A stretch of DNA of 64,000 bases from Holothuria scabra. Lineage: Eukaryota > Echinodermata > Holothuroidea > Aspidochirotida > Holothuriidae. Positions 46,853-59,798 of the stretch are shown piece by piece. Position 1 is the stretch's first letter. Every line of letters begins with the position of its first letter. Both the position numbers and the translations under genes were made by a program. The stretch spans positions 30,835,986 to 30,899,985 of the forward strand of contig CM074196.1 in NCBI GenBank assembly GCA_037179385.1, given 5' to 3'. The notes under the pieces are model-generated. The model had not been told where the DNA came from and did no database searches. It was given only the letters and a program-made list of their open reading frames with translations.

Positions 46853-48217
46853 GTAAACAACATTGCAACCCTTTTAAGAATTTAAAATCGTACTTGGAGT
46901 TGGCTAATGAAAGTTTTTTTAAAACCTATACAGTTATTTCACAAGTTCATGACAAATTGAAAATCCTCATATCCTATGCACACAAATAAAGTGTGTCATG
47001 AGTGAATAAGTAGCTATTCAATTTCGGTTTTCAAAATTAAAGACCAGACCATTTTCCAATTATGCGGAAACGTTGTTGTATACATCAAAATATCTGTGAT
47101 AACAACCTAAGCAGACGCATAGCAACGACGTAAAAAGTAATTTACGAATAATTAGGAAAACGAATGGCCTCGTCAGAAGAAGGCGCAACAATTCACTTGT
47201 ATAAACTCAAGGGTGGAGGCGAGAATCCGATTCGCTTCGGGACGTTTTTGAGAACGTTTTTATGAGGTATTCATACTGTTCGAAACTAGGCTGGTGGCTC
47301 CTCAATTCAGTTGAAAACATCCATCCAGTCGGAATTTTGATTATTACACCCCTAAATATGAGACCCTAGCGACAGCTATGGTGGCTGGTAAAATGACTCG
47401 AAAATTTCATTCTCCGACATTTCTGAAGATTCCCTGTCCGTACGGTGTGCGTTTGCGTGAGAAGGTCCTCGATGCTTTCCAAAACGCATAAGCTAGACGG
47501 ACACAAACCTGATTACGCACGGACATATGGATTGACATCTTTTTTAATTCTTTGTACCCCTTTTTTCACACATACGCATTACGCACTTCGCATAACGTTA
47601 CCAAGGATGCCTATAGCTTAAGGTACAATTTTCTTCCCATGGTATGGTAGTAAAATGTTATTTCACCATATTTGGTATTCATAAAGTATTATCACCTTTC
47701 GTGTACATTATTTTATTATGTATTAACGGCAACCAATTACTTTCAAAATTTATTTATGAAGAAAGTTACTTAAGATATGGTTACCTAGTAGTTACACCAT
47801 GGATAGTGATCCCGGGTGGTGTGCATCCTTCGATATTTGAGAAATTGCCTATTACATTTGATTTTTTGCAAAATAATAGTAACAAGTATTATATTTGCAA
47901 AAGCTTAAACCTTGATCAGGCTTATCTTTAGAACCGTGAAAGATATTGTCATAATTAAAGCTGATTTTTTCGAATCCGAAGGAACTTGCTTTGCTGCTTG
48001 ACTGCCTTTTTGGTTCCTTGTGTAACAAAGGAACCTATGCAGTCACCTTGGCGTATGTATAGGTGTGTGTGGGTGTGTGTGTGTGTGTGTGTGGATGTGA
48101 CGGATTGGAATGCGAGGTATGTGGTGCGATAACTCAATAATCAAGTGATCAATTTTTTTTCAAACTTGGTGTGTATGTAGATTGTGTTGAGTAGATGTGC
48201 CCTATCGTTGTTGGTGG

Positions 48218-48803
48218 AGGTCAAAGGTCACTGGCAATCACCAGAGGTCAAAAAGTGAATTACCATTAGTAGCTGTAACTCGGTATCCGTTGTTCAAACA
48301 GTGGCATAATTTTAGGACAACTTAGATTGGTAGGAGGTAAAAATGTTGGTACATTAACCAAAATAATTGGAAAGGGTCAAAAGGTCAAAAAGTAATTTTT
48401 GATTGATATATCACCACTGAAACATTTTAGAGGGGTGGTGTAATGGAGATTTGCATTTGGCTAAGTGAAGTGCATGTGATGACCCACCTTGACCTCACAT
48501 GACCTCATTTGACCTTTTGACCTTTGAGACTTTTTGTGACTTTTTTGTGATCACTGGATTCCTCTTGATGAGACAAACCAAAAGGCAATTACGCTACCCT
48601 CCTACAATGTTCCTAACTCAAGCTACTGGCATTTGAATGCCAGGGTAGTTACTGTGTAGGTCATATACATTGGAATGTGATGTATGCAGTACAATAACTG
48701 AAAAACCAAGTAACATAGGGAGATGGCATAATGGAAAGTTGTGTTCATCTAAGAATAGTGCACTTGTTGACCTGCTTTGACCTCACTTGACCTCATTTGA
48801 TCA
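48218..48803. promoter_or_regulatory. Cluster of nuclear-receptor-type half-sites, unit 2
   Basis: The copy of the unit 1 cluster: DR1 at 48218-48230, 10-base-spaced TGACC(C/T) from 48480 to 48523, and a second series from 48768 to 48803. All hexamers are intact. Confidence 0.38.
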
Positions 48804-49828
48804 GGCATGTATTATGAGAATTCAATAAGCAAATGATATAGGGAAGTCACATCAGCAGGGATGATCCTCCATCAAATTTATCTGGTTGTCCAGAGGAAAA
48901 CCTGCACTGAAATTTGGTTTTCCTCCCTAAAACTTGGTTGCCCCCACTGAAAATGTTTGCAAGCTATAACAGGATTTCTTAGTGATACATTGAAACAGAA
49001 AGAAAAATATACATCTGCTGTAATTTATGGTGCTGTAGCAATTGAAGACTCGACAGAAAAAGCAAAAGAGGCTCATCTGGATGCTGTCATGCCTTAGGAC
49101 ACACATGTCGTTAAGACTATTTGGGTGAGATGTCTTTCGTTCAGTTGGTATAAAATCCAGCCAAAGTTTAATGTTTTTTGACAAATGCAATGTATAAAAG
49201 AAAACATGAATTATAACCCCCTCTCAGTCTATAAGCAGTTTAGGTCTTAGCACCCCAGATGACACTTAGAGTGTATCCTCGTGTCATTTCTCATCGGAGC
49301 AATGTTTAGGTAAAATAGCACATCAGCAAACATAAGCAAGTCACGTGGGGTGTCCGCCCAAACCAGAGTAATGTCTATGGGCTCAGCGTCCCAGATGACA
49401 TTCCAAGTATATTCTGGTGCCATATCCCCCCAACAACAAGCATGTGAAATATTGTGCAAGTCACATGGAAATTGTAAATGAAGAATTTGAATGATCTGAA
49501 ACGATTTGTCGCTAGATGAAACACATCAACAAGTAGATCTTGGAAAAAAATACCATGCTGTTATGTGAGCAGCACAAAACATGTAACCACTACGCTGCTC
49601 TATACGCTCAGAGAAACTTGAAAAGGAAGGGAGGCAGGTCTTGATGGAGATAAATATATACACTACACAGCCTACGCCGGGCCACACAACCAAGATGGCA
49701 AGGTGGCAGCATACCTTTAAATAACTTTGCTTTTCTGCACTGCTTGCTTGCATACGTTGCACTCGTTGCAACATTAACAAAATGAAATTTCAACCTGTCA
49801 GATTTTTTTGTAAAATTTCTTTTTAAAG

Positions 49829-49957
49829 CTAATCTTGGTGCATGCACAAACAACCCGAATCTCTGTCAGAATGGTCAATGCGTGAACAGCACCGACGGCT
49901 ACCATTGCGAATGTGATTTGGGCTTCGAAAGAAACGAAGATGGGGATGGTTGTGTTG
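49829..49957 (+). CDS. Exon 7: EGF domain A, unit 3
   Basis: By eye the coding bases are the same as the unit 2 copy, including the N-S-T sequon. The phase 1-1 borders and the donor GTATGT are intact, so no inactivating change is seen. The intron that follows carries several unit 3-specific substitutions although this exon does not, which would fit recent conversion or purifying selection on the exon. Confidence 0.87.
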
Positions 49958-51076
49958 GTATGTAAACATTGTGTAGCATTATGTAGACATAAATGTTTAC
50001 GATATTGCAGAAAGAGTACCTGTGAAATTTATGCATTACATTGACGTCAAAATGACGCCATGATATTTGGCTAAACACTGAGCACATGACTGCAGGCAGT
50101 GAAATTCACTTAACGTGTGTAGCAGACTTACGTGCGTATCCGACAGTCCGATTGGTTGACGAATCATGTTGTCTTGTATGTAACATATACTGATACACGT
50201 GTTCGATCAAAGGTGAGTGCATGCCTTTGGCTCTGTGACTTCATGGGAAGGTCTATTTGGGTAGTGGCGATATTGAAGAAAAATTGTAGGTAATGTAATA
50301 ACAGAAATCATGTTATACATTTCCTAAAAGTTCCTTCAAAGAAGAGTAACTTAATGTTATATTTGCCCAGGAAATGACTGGCTATTTATGCTTGGGTACA
50401 ACAATCGTCCTACGAATGGGTTTAGACTGAAAATGTGAAAATAAAGCCAGTCGTGTGAATGGAAATTGGGACCAGTTGGGGTCATATGAAATACTATGAC
50501 TTTAAAATTAAGGTAAAGCTCTGCATCTTGGCAAGATCCAATTCCGAACACGAAAAAGAGTTTAATGACTGTTCTCTTAGCTTAACATGTCATACTTCGC
50601 AACACCTTACGATCTGCGAGAATTGGGCCCAGGGCCCCAAGGAGGCATTGGGGCTTTTGGATTAGTATTCTACACAGTGAAAATGCAAAATGCCTGCTTA
50701 ATATACGGTACTGGCATATTTTAACAGCTCAGACGCGATTTGTGACGGAAATGCATTTTCTGGCATTAGTGAGGTTATGATCATATTAGCAATTTATCGT
50801 CATGAGCTTAAATCCCTAAATCGGATAATTCCGTACTATGGCCTTTTACTTTAAATGTTCATATGCCTGAAGTGGAAACACTTATTGATGATTCAAAAGA
50901 GGGGTTTTTGGTCCATGCAATAGATTCATATCACTGTGATTTGGTTCCCACAGATTTGTTTGTAAGCCCAGCCGGCAAGGGCATTTTCAGTAGCAGCTCG
51001 CTGGCATGTTTTCCTTACGCTATTGTTTATACTGGGCGAATCTTCAGGATAAAAACGTTTGTATTTTCATAACATT

Positions 51077-51275
51077 ACTTTGGCCCAAATCGAGCCGGCT
51101 AATGCGTTTTTTCCGGTTGTGGCTGACTGACTTGTTTTTCTTACTCCATTGCACATGACTAGCACCAAGCACAATGGCAGAAGGTTTTTATATTAAAATT
51201 TTCGGTATGTTCGGACCAGGGACGTACTGACTGCGAGTCTGATGCTTTAACCACGCACTTTACCATACAATGACA
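51077..51275 (-). mobile_element. tRNA-derived SINE in intron A-B of unit 3
   Basis: The co-duplicated SINE with a single GGCCCAAAT block and a 12-base deletion that removes the box B-like ACTCGAAATCCC. It is therefore unlikely to be transcribed from its own promoter. Confidence 0.62.
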
Positions 51276-51607
51276 ATCATTAGATAGTTCTGATTGGTGT
51301 CTCGTACTTGTAAATAGCATTACTTATCAATGACTGCAAACCTGATTCTTCTTCACCGATACCCAAACAAATAGATTACACTCTTACAGCAATCTTTTTG
51401 AAAATCACGTTTTCTTCGAGCGCTAAATAGGAGGTGGAGCGAATTTCAAATCAACTGTCTATTTCTTCGGTAGATAATGGACTCATAAAACACGTACTTT
51501 AGTTAGATAAACGTAATATGTGATTGAAGGGTAATGCATAAACGAATTTTGATCATTTGGACACTATAGCAACTACAAATTCCATGTTCACAAGGCATGA
51601 TCGTAGA

Positions 51608-52734
51608 TAGTGGCGGAGCTGTGGATTTCGGTCAGAGGGGGCGAAAATAGTCTGCAGGGGCGCTTCGGAGGAGTAAATACCCTGAGCCACACACGATCGA
51701 GGACACGGCTTTTCAGACTTTCAATTTGATTTTCCACACCTGGTAAAAGACTACTTTACCATTTCTCGTCAGCAAGTGTTTGTATAAAAACATGTTCAAA
51801 TTTTCTTCACACGGGCCTCCACGGGAGAAAATTTTCGAAATTCGAGGCAGGGGGACTAAATTCTTTTAGGGGGAAAAGTTTTGCGCCGCCATGTGTTGGC
51901 GCGGAGCGCAGGAAAATTTTGGCCCAAAATGTCTCTCGGATTACTAGAAATGACATTTCTAAAGCCTATCCTGTATTGCATATAAATTGGGAAAACACTG
52001 AGTAAACTGAACAAATATTGATGTTAATTTTTCTTCGTCGTTTGCTATATGTTTCCCCTTGCCCCTACCTGCGGACGCCCATGTTTCTATCCCTCTCTTT
52101 CGCATTCTAGTATGAAGACAATCATCATATTGTATTGTATTTGCTATACACGATTTTTAAGGTTTTAATGTAATAATGGGCTTCTTTGTGAAAAAAAGAT
52201 TAAACCTGCTGGAACTAAAGAGCAAGCAATCTTTCAGAGGGAAAAAGTTTTGGGAATTAATCACCGTTAGGAGTACATTTTTGGCATCTGGAAATCAAGA
52301 AAAGTATACGAATTGAAACCTTAATTGACGTTACTTACATCATGTGACTACTCTGAAATAGCCAATAATAATTAAGTAAATTGAAAGAAATAGCCAAGTC
52401 AAGCTTATAATCACGTTTGGTGTGGAGCAACGAACTTAGCACAACTACAACATTCATTAGTGCGTAAAAAGTATGAAGATACGTTTCCTATCCATTTACT
52501 GCAGAGGAATGACCCTTTTCATCAGAAGAAAGTGCAGATAGTACAGTTACTGGTGGCTGTTTGAGGATTATGTTATCTGGGCCTTAAAACAATGCTATTA
52601 AATTATATGTGTTTTGCCAACAATGGTGCAAGAGTAAGGTATGTTAAAAACCTAAAAAGGGCGCCGATAGACGATTTTGGTCCGTCGGTGGGGGGGGGGA
52701 GAGCGCCCCTGACCATATGGCAGCTCCGTCAGTG
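51608..52734. mobile_element. hAT-like non-autonomous DNA transposon, unit 3
   Basis: Co-duplicated element with exact ATCGTAGA flanks (51600-51607 and 52735-52742). The G-run near the right end is broken by a T and followed by GAGAGCGCCCC, a private change of this unit. Confidence 0.72.
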
Positions 52735-53180
52735 ATCGTAGACATATTGGGGTATTTCAGTTTGCAGGGTAAAGGATTTCCACTTTAAATATATACCAGT
52801 ACGTATAGTCCTGCCCAAAAGAAGCCTAAGCGAAAAGCTATCATTAGTTGGTGCGGAGTGTGAGAAAAATTTCACAAATTGCATCCCTTAGACTATGAAT
52901 TTTTTCCCCAAGCTGATCAGTCGATTCTATGCAAATTGTTGTTGTGGGTGCAATAAAAATTTTACTCCGCATTAATTTCACTTAAGTAATGTGAAATAGT
53001 GACATATATTCTCTGTACTAACATATTTTTGTCTCGTATTTTGTGAAAGTGCAGGAAGGTCGCCATTTTCCTCCCGATTCTTATACACCCGTGATTGCTT
53101 TTGAGGACGTCATGTATAGCTTCCTTAATCTTTGATTGATCAATGACACTAAAGTGATTTCAATGATGTGTTTTAAATAG

Positions 53181-53309
53181 ATATTGATGAATGCAATCTG
53201 CCTGATCTAAGCATCTGTGCCAACGGAGAATGCAGGAACTTTGCTGGATCATTCAACTGCTACTGTAACGAAGGATATGAGCTTGATATACTGGCAGTTG
53301 ACTGTACAG
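53181..53309 (+). CDS. Exon 8: calcium-binding EGF domain B, unit 3
   Basis: An intact 129-base phase 1-1 exon encoding DIDEC, six cysteines and the hydroxylation motif. It carries the LDILAVDC version shared by units 2-4. Acceptor and donor are unchanged. It is separated from exon 7 by 3,223 bases of intron, the shortest A-to-B intron in the array. Confidence 0.87.
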
Positions 53310-54676
53310 GTAAACAACATTGCAACCCTTTTAAGAATTTAAAATCGTACTTGGAGTTGGCTAATGAAAGTTTTTTTAAAACCTATACAGTTTTTTTTCA
53401 CAAGTTCATGACAAATTGAAAATCCTCATATCCTATGCACACAAATAAAGTGTGTCATGAGTGAATAAGTAGCTATTCAATTTCGGTTTTCAAAATTAAA
53501 GACCAGACCATTTTCCAATTATGCGGAAACGTTGTTGTATACATCAAAATATCTGTGATAACAACCTAAGCAGACGCATAGCAACGACGTAAAAAGTAAT
53601 TTACGAATAATTAGGAAAACGAATGGCCTCGTCAGAAGAAGGCGCAACAATTCACTTGTATAAACTCAAGGGTGGAGGCGAGAATCCGATTCGCTTCGGG
53701 ACGTTTTTGAGAACGTTTTTATAAGGTATTCATACTGTCCGAAACTAGGCTGGTGGCTCCTCAATTCAGTTGAAAAAACATCCATCCAGTCGGAATTTTG
53801 ATTATTACACCCCTAAATATGAGACCCTAGCGACAGCTATGGTGGCTGGTAAAATGACTCGAAAATTTCATTCTCCGACATTTCTGAAGATTCCCTGTCC
53901 GTACGGTGTGCGTTTGCGTGAGAAGGTCCTCGATGCTTTCCAAAACGCATAAGCTAGACGGACACAAACCTGATTACGCACGGACATATGGATTGACATC
54001 TTTTTTAATTCTTTGTACCCCTTTTTTCACACATACGCATTACGCACTTCGCATAACGTTACCAAGGATGCCTATAGCTTAAGGTACAATTTTCTTCCCA
54101 TGGTATGGTAGTAAAATGTTATTTCACCATATCTGGTATTCATAAAGTATTATCACCTTTCGTGTACATTATTTTATTATGTATTAACGGCAACCAATTA
54201 CTTTCAAAATTTATTTATGAAGAAAGTTACTTAAGATATGGTTACCTAGTAGTTACACCATGGATAGTGATCCCGGGTGGTGTGCATCCTTCGATATTTG
54301 AGAAATTGCCTATTACATTTGATTTTTTGCAAAATAATAGTAACAAGTATTATATTTGCAAAAGCTTAAACCTTGATCAGGCTTATCTTTAGAACCGTGA
54401 AAGATATTGTCATAATTAAAGCTGATTTTTTCGAATCCGAAGGAACTTGCTTTGCTGCTTGACTGCCTTTTTGGTTCCTTGTGTAACAAAGGAACCTATG
54501 CAGTCACCTTGGCGTATGTATAGGTGTGTGTGGGTGTGTGTGTGTGTGTGTGGATGTGACGGATTGGAATGCGAGGTATGTGGTGCGATAACTCAATAAT
54601 CAAGTGATCAATTTTTTTTCAAACTTGGTGTGTATGTAGATTGTGTTGAGTAGATGTGCCCTATCGTTGTTGGTGG

Positions 54677-55268
54677 AGGTCAAAGGTCACTGGCAATCAC
54701 CAGAGGTCAAAAAGTGAATTACCATTAGTAGCTGTAACTCGGTATCCGTTGTTCAAACAGTGGCATAATTTTAGGACAACTTAGATTGGTAGGAGGTAAA
54801 AATGTTGGTACATTAACCAAAATAATTGGAAAGGGTCAAAAGGTCAAAAAGTAATTTTTGATTGATATATCACCACTGAAACATTTTAGAGGGGTGGTGT
54901 AATGGAGATTTGCATTTGGCTAAGTGAAGTGCATGTGATGACCCACCTTGACCTCACATGACCTCATTTGACCTTTTGACCTTTGAGACTTTTTGTGACT
55001 TTTTTGTGATCACTGGATTCCTCTTGATGAGACAAACCAAAAAGGCAATTACGCTACCCTCCTACAATGTTCCTAACTCAAGCTACTGGCATTTGAATGC
55101 CAGGCCAGGGTAGTTACTGTGTAGGTCATATACATTGGAATGTGATGTATGCAGTACAATAACTGAAAAACCAAGTAACATAGGGAGATGGCATAATGGA
55201 AAGTTGTGTTCATCTAAGAATAGTGCACTTGTTGACCTGCTTTGACCTCACTTGACCTCATTTGATCA
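54677..55268. promoter_or_regulatory. Cluster of nuclear-receptor-type half-sites, unit 3
   Basis: DR1 at 54677-54689 and the 10-base-spaced series at 54939-54982 and 55233-55268. All hexamers match unit 2. Confidence 0.38.
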
Positions 55269-56293
55269 GGCATGTATTATGAGAATTCAATAAGCAAATG
55301 ATATAGGGAAGTCACATCAGCAGGGATGATCCTCCATCAAATTTATCTGGTTGTCCAGAGGAAAACCTGCACTGAAATTTGGTTTTCCTCCCTAAAACTT
55401 GGTTGCCCCCACTGAAAATGTTTGCAAGCTATAACAGGATTTCTTAGTGATACATTGAAACAGAAAGAAAAATATACATCTGCTGTAATTTATGGTGCTG
55501 TAGCAATTGAAGACTCGACAGAAAAAGCAAAAGAGGCTCATCTGGATGCTGTCATGCCTTAGGACACACATGTCTTTAAGACTATTTGGGTGAGATGTCT
55601 TTCGTTCAGTTGGTATAAAATCCAGCCAAAGTTTAATGTCTTTTGACAAATGCAATGTATAAAAGAAAACATGAATTATAACCCCCTCTCAGTCTATAAG
55701 CAGTTTAGGTCCTAGCACCCCAGATGACACTTAGAGTGTATCCTCGTGTCATTTCTCATCGGAGCAATGTTTAGGTAAAATAGCACATCAGCAAACATAA
55801 GCAAGTCACGTGGGGTGTCCGCCCAAACCAGAGTAATGTCTATGGGCTCAGCGTCCCAGATGACATTCCAAGTATATTCTGGTGCCATATCCCCCCAACA
55901 ACAAGCATGTGAAATATTGTGCAAGTCACATGGAAATTGTAAATGAAGAATTTGAATGATCTGAAACGATTTGTCGCTAGATGAAACACATCAACAAGTA
56001 GATCTTGGAAAAAAATACCATGCTGTTATGTGAGCAGCACAAAACATGTAACCACTACGCTGCTCTATACGCTCAGAGAAACTTGAAAAGGAAGGGAGGC
56101 AGGTCTTGATGGAGATAAATATATACACTACACAGCCTACGCCGGGCCACACAACCAAGATGGCAAGGTGGCAGCATACCTTTAAATAACTTTGCTTTTC
56201 TGCACTGCTTGCTTGCATACGTTGCACTCGTTGCAACATTAACAAAATGAAATTTCAACCTGTCAGATTTTTTTGTAAAATTTCTTTTTAAAG

Positions 56294-56422
56294 CTAATCT
56301 TGGTGCATGCACAAACAACCCGAATCTCTGTCAGAATGGTCAATGCGTGAACAGCACCGACGGCTACCATTGCGAATGTGATTTGGGCTTCGAAAGAAAC
56401 GAAGATGGGGATGGTTGTGTTG
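56294..56422 (+). CDS. Exon 9: EGF domain A, unit 4
   Basis: An intact phase 1-1 exon, by eye identical in coding sequence to those of units 2 and 3, with six cysteines and the CVNSTDGYHCEC loop. The intron beyond the donor GTATGT shows unit 4-specific substitutions at, for example, 56454 and 56678, so this is a separate locus and not the same reads placed twice. Confidence 0.87.
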
Positions 56423-57544
56423 GTATGTAAACATTGTGTAGCATTATGTAGACAAAAATGTTTACGATATTGCAGAAAGAGTACCTGTGAAATTTATGCA
56501 TTACATTGACGTCAAAATGACGCCATGATATTTGGCTAAACACTGAGCACATGACTGCAGGCAGTGAAATTCACTTAACGTGTGTAGCAGACTTACGTGC
56601 GTATCCGACAGTCCGATTGGTTGACGAATCATGTTGTCTTGTATGTAACATATACTGATACACGTGTTCGATCAAAGTTGAGTGCATGCCTTTGGCTCTG
56701 TGACTTCATGGGAAGGTCTATTTGGGTAGTGGCGATATTGAAGAAAAATTGTAGGTAATGTAATAACAGAAATCATGTTATACATTTCCTAAAAGTTCCT
56801 TCAAAGAAGAGTAACTTAATGTTATATTTGCCCAGGAAATGACTGGCTATTTATGCTTGGGTACAACAATCGTCCTACGAATGGGTTTAGACTGAAAATG
56901 TGAAAATAAAGCCAGCCGTGTGAATGGAAATTGGGACCAGTTGGGGTCATATGAAATACTATGACTTTAAAATTAAGGTAAAGCTCTGCTTCTTGGCAAG
57001 ATCCAATTCCGAACACGTAAAAGAGTTTCATGACTGTTCTCTTAGCTTAACATGTCATACTTCGCAACACCTTACGATCTGCGAGAATTGGGCCCAGGGC
57101 CCCAAGGAGGCATTGGGGCTTTCAGGCTAGTATTCTACACAATGAAAATGCAAAATGCCTGCTTAATATACGGTACTGGCATATTTTAAAAGCCCAGACG
57201 CGATTTGTGACTGAAATGCATTTTCTGGCGTTTAGTGAGGTTATGATCATATTAGCAATTTATCGTCATGAGCTTAAATCCCTAAATCGGATAATTCCGT
57301 ACTATGGCCTTTTACCTTAAATGTTCATATGCCTGAAGTGGAAAAACTTATTGATGATTCAAAAGAGGGGGTTTTGGTCCATGAAATAGATTCATATCAC
57401 TGTGATTTGGACCCCACAGATTTGTTTGTAAGCCCAGCCGGCAAGGGCATTTCCAGTAGCAGCTCGCTGGCATGTTTTCCTTACGCTATTGTTTATACTG
57501 GGCGAATCTTCAGGATAAAAACGTTTGTGTTTTCATAACATTAC

Positions 57545-57765
57545 TTTGGCCCAAATTGGCCCAAATCGAGCCGGCTAATGCGTTTTCCGGTTGTGGCTGA
57601 CTGTCTTGTTTTTTTTTTTACTCCATTGCATATGACTAGCGCCAAGCACAATGGCAGAAGGTTTTTATTTTAAAATTTTCGGTATATTCGGACAAGGACT
57701 CGAAATCCCGACGTACTGACTGCGAGTCTGATGCTTTAACCACGCACTTGACAATACAGTGGCAA
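57545..57765 (-). mobile_element. tRNA-derived SINE in intron A-B of unit 4
   Basis: The co-duplicated SINE, near-identical to that of unit 2 including the doubled GGCCCAAATT block and GACAATAC. It has a slightly longer T-run at 57608-57619. Confidence 0.62.
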
Positions 57766-58096
57766 TCATTAGATAGTTCTTACTGGTGTCGCGTACTTGT
57801 AAATAACATTACTTATCAATGACTGCAAACATGATTCTTCTGCACCGATACCCAAACAAATAGATTACACTCTTACAGCAATCTTTTTGAAAATCACGTT
57901 TTCTTCGAGCGCTAAATAGGAGGTGGAGCGAATTTCAAATCAACTGTCTATTTCTTCGGTAGATAATGGACTCATAAAACACGTACTTTAATTAGATAAA
58001 CGTAATATGTGATTGAAGGGTAATGCATAAACGAATTTTGATCATTTGGACACTATAGCAACTACAAATTCCATGTTCACAAGGCATGATCGTAGA

Positions 58097-59223
58097 TAGT
58101 GGCGGAGCTGTGGATTTCGGTCAGAGGGGCGAAAATAGTCTGCAGGGGCGCTTCGGAGGAGTAAATACCCTGAGCCACACACGATCGAGGACACGGCTTT
58201 TCAGACTTTCAATTTGATTTTCCACACCTGGTAAAAGACTACTTTACCATTTCTCGTCAGCAAGTGTTTGTATAAAAACATGTTCAAATTTTCTTCACAC
58301 GGGCCTCCACGGGAGAAAATTTTCGAAATTCGAGGCAGGGGGACTAAATTCTTTTAGGGGGAAAAGTTTTGCGCCGCCATGTGTTGGCGCGGAGCGCAGG
58401 AAAATTTTGGCCCAAAATGTCTCTCGGATTACTAGAAATGACATTTCTAAAGCCTATCCTGTATTGCATATAAATTGGGAAAACACTGAGTAAACTGAAC
58501 AAATATTGATGTTAATTTTTCTTCGTCGTTTGCTATATGTTTCCCCTTGCCCCTACCTGCGGACGCCCATGTTTCTATCCCTCTCTTTCGCATTCTAGTA
58601 TGAAGACAATCATCATATTGTATTGTATTTGCTATACACGATTTTTAAGGTTTTAATGTAATAATGGGCTTCTTTGTGAAAAAAAGATTAAACCTGCTGG
58701 AACTAAAGAGCAAGCAATCTTTCAGAGGGAAAAAGTTTTGGGAATTAATCACCGTTAGGTGTACATTTTTGGCATCTGGAAATCAAGAAAAGTATACGAA
58801 TTGAAACCTTAATTGACGTTACTTACATCATGTGACTACTCTGAAATAGCCAATAATAATTAAGTAAATTGAAAGAAATAGCCAAGTCAAGCTTATAATC
58901 ACGTTTGGTGTGGAGCAACGAACTTAGCACAACTACAACATTCATTAGTGCGTAAAAAGTATGAAGATACGTTTCCTATCCATTTACTGCAGAGGAATGA
59001 CCCTTTTCATCAGAAGAAAGTGCAGATAGTACAGTTACTGGTGGCTGTTTGAGGATTATGTTATCTGGGCCTTAAAACAATGCTATTAAATTATATGTGT
59101 TTTGCCAACAATGGTGCAAGAGTAAGGTATGTTAAAAACCTAAAAAGGGCGCCGATAGACGATTTTGGTCCGTCGGGGGGGGGGGGGGCGACCGCCCCTG
59201 ACCATATGGCAGCTCCGTCAGTG
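58097..59223. mobile_element. hAT-like non-autonomous DNA transposon, unit 4
   Basis: Co-duplicated element with exact ATCGTAGA flanks (58089-58096 and 59224-59231). The right subterminal G-run is the longest of the four, and one G is missing in the left subterminal run. Confidence 0.72.
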
Positions 59224-59669
59224 ATCGTAGACATATTGGGGTATTTCAGTTTGCAGGGTAAAGGATTTCCACTTTAAATATATACCAGTACGTATAGTCC
59301 TGCCCAAAAGAAGCCTAAGCGAAAAGCTATCATTAGTTGGTGCGGAGTGTGAGAAAAATTTCACAAATTGCATCCCTTAGACTATGAATTTTTTCCCCAA
59401 GCTGATCAGTCGATTCTATGCAAATTGTTGTTGTGGGTGCAATAAAAATTTTACTCCGCATTAATTTCACTTAAGTAATGTGAAATAGTGACATATATTC
59501 TCTGTACTAACATATTTTTGTCTCGTATTTTGTGAAAGTGCAGGAAGGTCGCCATTTTCCTCCCGATTCTTATACACCCGTGATTGCTTTTGAGGACGTC
59601 ATGTATAGCTTCCTTAATCTTTGATTGATCAATGACACTAAAGTGATTTCAATGATGTGTTTTAAATAG

Positions 59670-59798
59670 ATATTGATGAATGCAATCTGCCTGATCTAAG
59701 CATCTGTGCCAACGGAGAATGCAGGAACTTTGCTGGATCATTCAACTGCTACTGTAACGAAGGATATGAGCTTGATATACTGGCAGTTGACTGTACAG
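59670..59798 (+). CDS. Exon 10: calcium-binding EGF domain B, unit 4
   Basis: The last B exon of the array: 129 bases, phase 1-1, DIDEC start, six cysteines, LDILAVDC. Its donor GTAAAC leads into a 3,257-base intron. The unit homology ends partway through that intron, at about 62193, before the unrelated-looking exon C. The array therefore stops inside an intron and leaves the reading frame untouched. Confidence 0.87.

Larger units (their letters stand above)
42769..49243 (+). repeat. Tandem unit 2 of the EGF exon-pair array (6,475 bp)
   Basis: A direct repeat of unit 1 with all internal landmarks in the same order. It shares several derived states with unit 4, for example a doubled GGCCCAAATT block near 44606 and ATACTGTTCG near 47272. 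Its own changes include a two-base loss near 47311 (TTGAAAACATCC where the other units have TTGAAAAAACATCC). Confidence 0.88.
49244..55708 (+). repeat. Tandem unit 3 of the EGF exon-pair array (6,465 bp)
   Basis: Direct repeat with intact exons. In the first intron it carries private substitutions (near 50525, 50563, 50878 and 50944) and a 12-base loss in the SINE near 51220. At several sites where units 2 and 4 share a derived base it keeps the unit 1 state, for example GTATGTTC in the SINE and ATACTGTCCG near 53730. Confidence 0.88.
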
